Assembly: GCF_029227915.1 (NCBI RefSeq)
Contig: NC_079885.1
Coordinates: 16,691,001-16,755,000, forward strand
Source of the DNA: Hydractinia symbiolongicarpus
Lineage: Eukaryota; Cnidaria; Hydrozoa; Anthoathecata; Hydractiniidae
Direction of reading: 5' to 3'
Length of the DNA: 64,000 bases
The translations under genes and the position numbers were made by a program. The notes below the pieces were generated by a model, which was given only the letters and a program-made list of their open reading frames with translations, was not told the origin of the DNA and searched no databases. Positions 59,501 to 64,000 of this stretch are shown here, piece after piece. The stretch's first letter is position 1. Every line of letters begins with the position of its first letter.

Positions 59501-60113
59501 ATGTTCAAATTTGGTAATGAGAATTTTAATTCAAGAGACTTTTATGCCAAAGCGAATCCACTAAATATCGAAGATGTAAACATTGAAAATATAGTGCTAA
59601 GTGATGCTATTGCAGCAAACAAGGGCAAAGATGAACGTTTCGTTATTGGTTATAAAAATAGTGACAACAAGCTATCACCTCTATTGATCAAAACACCCAA
59701 AAAGCTCTATTCCAATGGTGCCTCGTGTTATGATGAGGGCTGTTCTCTTACCATATCATTCGATATCTATAACCATCCCGAGTGGCTAGAGAAGTATAAG
59801 AGTATCCTGACCAAGGTAGAGTCATTGGAGGGTCATTGCTTCACCACCCCACCTGTGAAAAAAGGTAAATACTTCACCACCAAGGTGAAGGAGTGGGAGG
59901 GTGAAGTCAGCACCGACTTCCATTCTAAAAAAAGTACCACTAAAACAAAGCTGCGAGTGCAATGCCATCATCAAGTTATCTGGCATCTACAGGCAAGGTT
60001 CAAATTATTATATGCAAACCTACCTGGAGGAGTGTAAGTATAAGGTTGTCGAGTTTTATGGCACCCGCTATCTTAGTGATTCTGACGACGAATCCTTCGT
60101 CGTAGTAGACTAA
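59501..60113 (+). pseudogene. Conserved element protein, one frameshift
   Basis: The gene starts at ATG 59,501 in the context AAAATAAAAGGATG. It stays open for 178 codons to 60,037, but coding content shifts frame near 59,955 into GIYRQGSNYYMQTYLEECKY, ending in an acidic tail (DSDDESFVVVD) at 60,113. The homologue in Element 1 is at 41,603-42,120. Shared blocks are the VNIENIV.SDAIAANKGKD region, PVKKG.Y..TK and the C-terminal EECKYK. The length of about 200 residues is probably the full size. A perfect 10-bp hairpin follows the stop. The function is not recognised. Confidence 0.6.
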
Positions 60114-60123
60114 ATGTGAGAGG

Positions 60124-60155
60124 TTTTGGTATGTTGTTGATTCAGCATACCAAAA
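60124..60155. terminator. 10-bp hairpin between genes
   Basis: TTTTGGTATG pairs exactly with CATACCAAAA across a 12-nt loop. It lies between the stop at 60,113 and the ATG at 60,164, a candidate 3'-end signal of the upstream gene. Confidence 0.6.
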
Positions 60156-60163
60156 ACAAAAGG

Positions 60164-60436
60164 ATGTTCATTACCGAATTAAAAAGGAAAGCCAAGGTGT
60201 TAGGTATCCGTAACATTTCAACCATGAATAAGGCCACTCTCATCGAGGCGATTCGTAAGGTTAAATACAAGGATGCCTCCACTCAAACCGATGGACCTTA
60301 CTGCAAACCATGTTCATTGATAGCATTGGATAAACTTCTTGAACAATGCTCGAGAGCTCCTAAGGATAAGCGTAGACGAGTGACATATGATGGAGATTTA
60401 CTGATCGATGGCGATACTGGAGAATTGCTTAATTAA
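60164..60436 (+). CDS. Small SAP/Rho-N-like protein
   Basis: An open frame of 90 codons from ATG 60,164 (AAAACAAAAGGATGTTC, the same context as the 59,501 gene). MFITELKRKAKVLGIRNIST followed by NKATLIEAIRKVKYK fits the two-helix SAP/Rho-N pattern. A short Cys pair (CKPCSL) and a basic KDKRRRVTYDGD segment follow. An upstream in-frame ATG at 60,116 exists but overlaps the hairpin, so I prefer 60,164. Element 1 has no counterpart at this place (only 86 bp there). Nucleic-acid binding is likely; the exact role is unknown. Confidence 0.55.
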   Translation: MFITELKRKAKVLGIRNISTMNKATLIEAIRKVKYKDASTQTDGPYCKPCSLIALDKLLEQCSRAPKDKRRRVTYDGDLLIDGDTGELLN

Positions 60437-60439
60437 TCA

Positions 60440-60459
60440 AGTATGTTGAACAACATACT
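60440..60459. terminator. 9-bp hairpin between convergent genes
   Basis: AGTATGTTG pairs exactly with CAACATACT across AA. It lies just after the stop at 60,436 and before the leftward gene ending at 60,498. Confidence 0.6.
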
Positions 60460-60497
60460 AGACCATGTATATTCTTATGAATACGCGGGTGGTTCCT

Positions 60498-61134
60498 CTA
60501 AATACCGCTGATATACTGCGCAGATTGTAGTTTTTTGAGCAGTTCATCTTTCGCCTCCTCTCGACCTTTCGCGACAAGCTGCTGTCGCTCCCGTTCATTG
60601 ATCGAGTCCACGATTTTGCGTGTTCGTTGTCGGGCTTGCTCCTTCAGCAGCATGTACTTTTGCTTTTCCTGCATGATTAAGCTGAACTCATGGTCGCTAA
60701 TCACACTATTCTCCACAGCTCTCGAGATCAAGTCTACGATAGAGTTTAATTTATTTTCCGCCAGTAATCTTATACTTTCATGCTTTTTACTCTTAGTATT
60801 CAGCCTCTTCCCCGCATTCCGTAGACCCGCTTGCGCCAACCCTACGGCAATCGTATTTCCACCCATAGCCACGGCTAATGGTACACCAATTCCGGATAAC
60901 ATACTACCAATGCCAACGCCTGAAGTTATCACACTTACTGCTAATAGCCCTTGATCCATATATCTAACCCACGTATCATGCATTTTGAACTTTTTTGGCG
61001 AATTTGTCCCGCTCTTTAATTTCATTACGTAGATATTGTTCCACTTCTTCGATCTTCTTCAGTCTATAGACTTGTGAACTGTCCTCCGTGGGTGCAGAAG
61101 GTAAAGGCGTGTAAAGCTTTGTAATGTCTGTCAT
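60498..61134 (-). pseudogene. Helical membrane protein, one frameshift
   Basis: The gene starts at ATG 61,134 (MTDITKLYTPLPSAPTEDSS) in the context GAATAAATGA. It reads RLKKIEEVEQYLRNEIKERD and then loses frame at an A-run near 61,005. The other frame continues from there (KFKMHDTWVRYMDQGLLAVS). A hydrophobic, Gly-rich region of one or two spans follows (SVITSGVGIGSMLSGIGVPL), then the charged helical part shared with Element 1 (KSKKHESIRLLAENKLNSIV). The function is unknown. A role in the virion membrane or host membranes is a guess. Confidence 0.6.
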
Positions 61135-61836
61135 TTATTCTATGAATAAGCGAATAGTAATTCCAACGAATAAAACGTTTTTATCGTGGTGATACTCATC
61201 CGGCAGCATGAACTCAAGACGAACCGTCGAACCTTTAAAAAGAAGGTATACAAGGTTATCAAAACTCCACGTAAGCATATCTCCCTAGGCACTTAGCTCT
61301 TTGGTGGGAAGCATAGCCAGTATCTTGAATTTTTTTTCGTTAAGCAGGCATCTTTCCTCATCGAGCTGGTGGCAAGTGAGTCTCAATCGCTGGTAAACAT
61401 CAGTCCTTTAGTAGCTATCATGGTCGCCTTCGGTAAACATTCACTTGGTATCAAAATTATACCCCATAAGATCCGTCAGTGTTTTATCGACTATCACAAC
61501 ATATCCTTTACTAACTCTGACTCTACAGACTCCGTTCCTGAGCACGAAAAGTTTGATTCTATCCCCTACTTGACCGTTGATGATACTCAACAAATCCTCG
61601 ATCCTATACAGACCTTTCTCGATCAAGATGAGGGCTTCAAAAGCCCCGACACTAAAGTCCCCATCATTAGTCGACCCAGGCGCCGCTTTGTAAATATTGA
61701 TCTCGTTCTTTTTTCCGAAAAGGTTCAGCCACGTGGGTCGAATACTGATCGATTTCAAGGCTATCCTCGTGTCCTGGCCTAGGTAGTCCTCAAAAATCGT
61801 AGGCTTTTCGTTATCAGTGATATATAGTTGTTTCAT
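61135..61836 (-). pseudogene. Beta-rich element protein absent from Element 1, broken
   Basis: The first segment, 61,836-61,441 (131 codons, MKQLYITDNEKPTIFEDYLG...), is rich in alternating beta-type residues (RIALKSISIRPTWLNLFG, VCRVRVSKGYVVIVD). Coding content continues in another frame from about 61,350 (LDEERCLLNEKKFKILAML, TVRLEFMLPDEYHHDKNVLF), with one stop in between. It ends with TAA 61,137-61,135, directly touching the ATG of the next gene. The beta pattern would suit a fibre-, knob- or capsid-associated protein, but that is inference. Only its promoter region seems to remain in Element 1 near 42,530. Confidence 0.5.
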
Positions 61837-61837
61837 G

Positions 61838-61851
61838 TTTCTTTAAAGAAA
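61838..61851. promoter_or_regulatory. 14-bp palindrome in a 16-bp divergent intergenic
   Basis: TTTCTTTAAAGAAA is a perfect palindrome filling the whole space between the ATG at 61,836 (leftward) and the ATG at 61,853 (rightward). Element 1 keeps a related TTTTGTTTTAAGAAAGG just before its structural-type gene. A shared two-way control site is likely. Confidence 0.55.
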
Positions 61852-61852
61852 G

Positions 61853-63000
61853 ATGAATATATATTCGTATAAACCCGCAGCCAGGTACAAGTCCAACAGA
61901 GGTGAGTGGCCTCTTGGCGTAACTAACTTGGAGCATCAGGACCTCTACGTGTCTACGATTAAGCATATTTCCGTAGCCTTTCTACAGTTCAACAAATTAC
62001 CCCATCAAAGCTCCCACTAACCTGTTGAACGATCCTGTGAGTGTAAATTGGGAGGGGCGAGCTTTGGAGTATTGGAACATCCAGGTAAATTTCGCTTGTC
62101 ATTGCGCGACAACAGCGCTGGGGATCTCGGCCAAGCACATGAGTGGCTCCGTGCCCCTCGTTCAATCCATTTTCAAATCCCACGTATACTATCACATGAG
62201 ACGTATTCTTGCGGGAATGAAGGTACCCATGCCATACGAAGGAGGCTTTTCCCAATACGAGAACCCCTAATCCACCTCGGGATATGCGCAAATATGTCGT
62301 GAGTACGGTGCGGACCCCAACGCATTGTACAAGTTCAAAGCCCTGGTGTCATCGTTGACAAATGGTAGATGGTGGCCGCAGGTTGATGGGGATTGGGCCA
62401 AGTTTATCATCTCCACTAGCCGGGGCCTGACATCGGAGGGCCTGATGAAGCTTAGGGAAAGTATTCACGTTTACGTGATCTTGCTACTAGGATCCCAAGC
62501 GAGTGCCAAGGCCTCAATCCTAGGCTCTAACGCCGATAACTTCACGGCTAGACAGATCCTCCTGCAGAAATTCGAGGCCATGGTACAGCACAAGGAAAAC
62601 GTAGGTCAAGACATCACCGAATTTCAAAAGGTGCTCCAGTATGCACAGACTCCGGTAAACCTCGCCGTGATGTCCAGCGTGTACATGCTCCCCTCCAACA
62701 TGGACCTCCGCATTGGAAAGATTGTGGGGTATAGCAATAACGTTTTAATCGCGCCATCTAACATAGGTGTAGGTGTGGAGCTAGACCTGAATGAGCCATG
62801 CCGTCAAACATGAGGCATCCTTCACCACACCTCCGAGGCAACATATCGAATCGAAGAAAACCACACCTTGCTGTAATATCACAGTTGGTGCGGCGGCCGC
62901 ACCCCTTTACAAGAAAGCCCACAGGCAGCATGAAGATAACAAGGCCACCGTTATCACGTTGGGAGTAGGACTGATCCTCGCATATATTTGGTGGAAGTAA
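61853..63000 (+). pseudogene. Conserved structural-type protein (possible minor capsid/penton), broken
   Basis: Homologue of 46,014-47,190. The start MNIYSYKPAARYKSNRGEWP is better preserved here. Shared blocks include LEYWNIQVNFACHCATTALG, TNGRWWPQVDGDWAKFI and LRIGKIVGYSNNVLIAP. The breaks are a frame change near 62,000, an in-frame TAA at 62,268-62,270 and a frame change near 62,806. The end is a hydrophobic tail (TVITLGVGLILAYIWWK), so the protein is probably membrane-anchored at its C-terminus, unlike a plain capsid protein. The gene is divergent from 61,836 and convergent with the gene ending at 63,032. Confidence 0.55.
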
Positions 63001-63025
63001 GTCTAATCTGTTGATCAAGTTAGAC
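63001..63025. terminator. Small inverted repeat between convergent genes
   Basis: GTCTAA pairs with TTAGAC across 13 nt, starting right after the stop at 63,000 and ending before the leftward stop at 63,032. It is weaker than the other hairpins but at the same kind of place. Confidence 0.4.
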
Positions 63026-63031
63026 GTGAAT

Positions 63032-64000
63032 TTACGACCTTTTTCCTCTCTTAGCCCCGACGTAAGCCACAACAATACCTACAGCAGCAGCCAAGGCCAT
63101 ATACAGATGCTTTGCCGCAAATTCCACAATCTTAGCCGCAACTCTAAAAATGAACGATGCAAAACTACCAATAATCTGAGCTGAGCCAGCCTTACCTGCT
63201 AGGTACTTTATGAATTTGCCGAGTCTTTCAAGCCTGCTCTTTGAAAAGGATCCTGAGTTTTTCAACCAAAGTTTTATCATCCCCTGCGATCTTCATCAAT
63301 GTCTTTTTGATGTGTAGCAGCTGGCTCTGAGTGTCGAATGATAGTAAACCGTGCGCTTTTGCACTAGCCTCTTTTTGATCATGTAGTCGTTCCAGGTCTT
63401 CCTTGGCCTTGGCTATATCCCTGTCCCAGATAGCAAACAGGTTCTCGGATGCTCCAGGTGTGACCTTCTTGCTCTCAAGCCTTTTTACGTTGGCTTCTGC
63501 TTTGTCGATTTCACTGTCGTAGAATACCATTTTGCCCTTCAGGTACTTGAGGTTATCACGTAACGTTTGAAGCTCGCGGTTTAACCCTCTTCTTTCACGC
63601 TCTGTGATATCCCCGCCAAAGGAAGTATCTTCGATCAGGCTCTCCGTGTCATCGAGCACATTCTCGAGTAGCGGCAACATTTCAATGTCATCAGCCTTTT
63701 CATTGACATTATCCAATTCGTTAAGGAGCCTCTGAGCCATAGTTTTACTACCCTTGTGAGGTGTGGTATAGTCGGTAAACCCCATGGTTTGCAATCATCC
63801 CGCACCTAACCTCCTCCGTATCTCGAAAACGGTCCTCAATTCACCATTTCTTTTTGTGAGCTCTACACCATCGTAAAGAAGCCGGTTCCCCTCGACTTTA
63901 AACTCGTTATAGTATCTCGCACTCGGTTCTCCCAGCTCCCCACTAAGAGCTTCGTAAAAGCTATCAACCTTCGACCTCAGTAGTTCCCCCCTTGCCGTGA
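63032..64000 (-). pseudogene. Coiled-coil/membrane protein, partial and broken
   Basis: Homologue of 48,347-47,182; its N-terminus lies beyond the window. The globular block (SFYEALSGELGEPSARYYNE) reads into an in-frame TGA just before LQTMGFTDYTTPHKG at about 63,800. A long coiled coil follows (REL.TLRDNLKYLKGKMVFY, EANVKRLESKK) down to ILFKEQA at 63,228. A frame change leads to RLERLGKFIKYLAGKAG and a hydrophobic C-terminus (LYMALAAAVGIVVAYVGAKR). The Gly/Ala-rich hydrophobic stretch seen at this junction in Element 1 is missing here, while the C-terminal span missing in Element 1 is present. Confidence 0.6.

Larger units (their letters stand above)
58590..64000 (+). mobile_element. Element 2: divergent relative of Element 1, runs off window
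   Basis: It begins AGAGATAGGAAAATGTTC, close to the tip of Element 1, inside satellite. The gene order from the end is DUF4116-type relic, Cys-rich protein, conserved protein, SAP-like small protein, helical membrane protein (minus), beta-rich protein (minus), structural-type gene, then coiled-coil/membrane protein (minus). Five of these have homologues in the same order in Element 1. Protein similarity is clear but far from identity, so it is a separate lineage, not a duplicate. The right part, where the polymerase would be, lies outside the window. Confidence 0.8.

Noticed and set aside
61369-61782. 137-codon plus-strand ORF
   Set aside because: It is antisense to the beta-rich gene 61,836-61,135, whose start, two-way promoter palindrome and touching stop/start support the minus strand.
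1-64000. tRNA, rRNA or riboswitch genes
   Set aside because: No conserved tRNA boxes with a cloverleaf, rRNA segments or riboswitch cores were recognised on either strand.

Overview
The window reads as eukaryotic, most likely invertebrate (cnidarian-like) heterochromatin. This is inferred from a very long tandem satellite that is invaded by self-replicating DNA elements of the Polinton/Maverick/adintovirus kind. There are no bacterial operons, rRNA, tRNA or CRISPR arrays, and no recognisable host gene.

Region 1 (1-40,243) is a satellite array with a monomer of about 181 bp. Monomers are combined into higher-order repeats (724-bp four-mers, 727-bp, about 1,070-bp and about 1,090-bp blocks, and a 1.6-kb block repeated 5,981 bp downstream). 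One block of about 570 bp is inverted (24,434-25,001). The many short ORFs here are by-products of the monomer and are not genes.

Region 2 (40,244-56,425) is Element 1, a decayed virus-like DNA element. It is bounded by 384-bp terminal inverted repeats (TIRs) and inserted in the satellite. Its left end was later duplicated in tandem (38,959-42,711 and 42,712-46,172), so collapsing the duplication gives about 12.7 kb. It carries a B-family DNA polymerase with an N-terminal SAP-like extension and an internal endonuclease-VII-like zinc module. It also carries a packaging-type ATPase, a probable double-jelly-roll major capsid protein, a probable second structural protein, a coiled-coil/membrane protein, a Bro-N/MSV199-like protein, several zinc-binding proteins and several small ORFs. 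I see no integrase and no adenain-like protease. Most large genes have frameshifts or stops, while several small ones are open.

Region 3 (56,426-58,589) is satellite containing an orphan copy of the element end. That copy faces the right end of Element 1 and forms a large palindrome with 567-bp arms and a 783-bp spacer.

Region 4 (58,590-64,000, running off the window) is Element 2, a divergent, partly collinear relative of Element 1 in the same satellite. It has two genes that Element 1 lacks.

Read together, the genes suggest a genome that replicates by its own polymerase from its ends, packages DNA with an ATPase and builds a capsid. The two elements share compact divergent promoters, a TAAATG-like start context, hairpins at gene 3' ends, repeated TCCCTAATA boxes in the TIR and an alternating pyrimidine/purine tract near every terminus. 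These features recall cytoplasmic large DNA viruses more than host genes.
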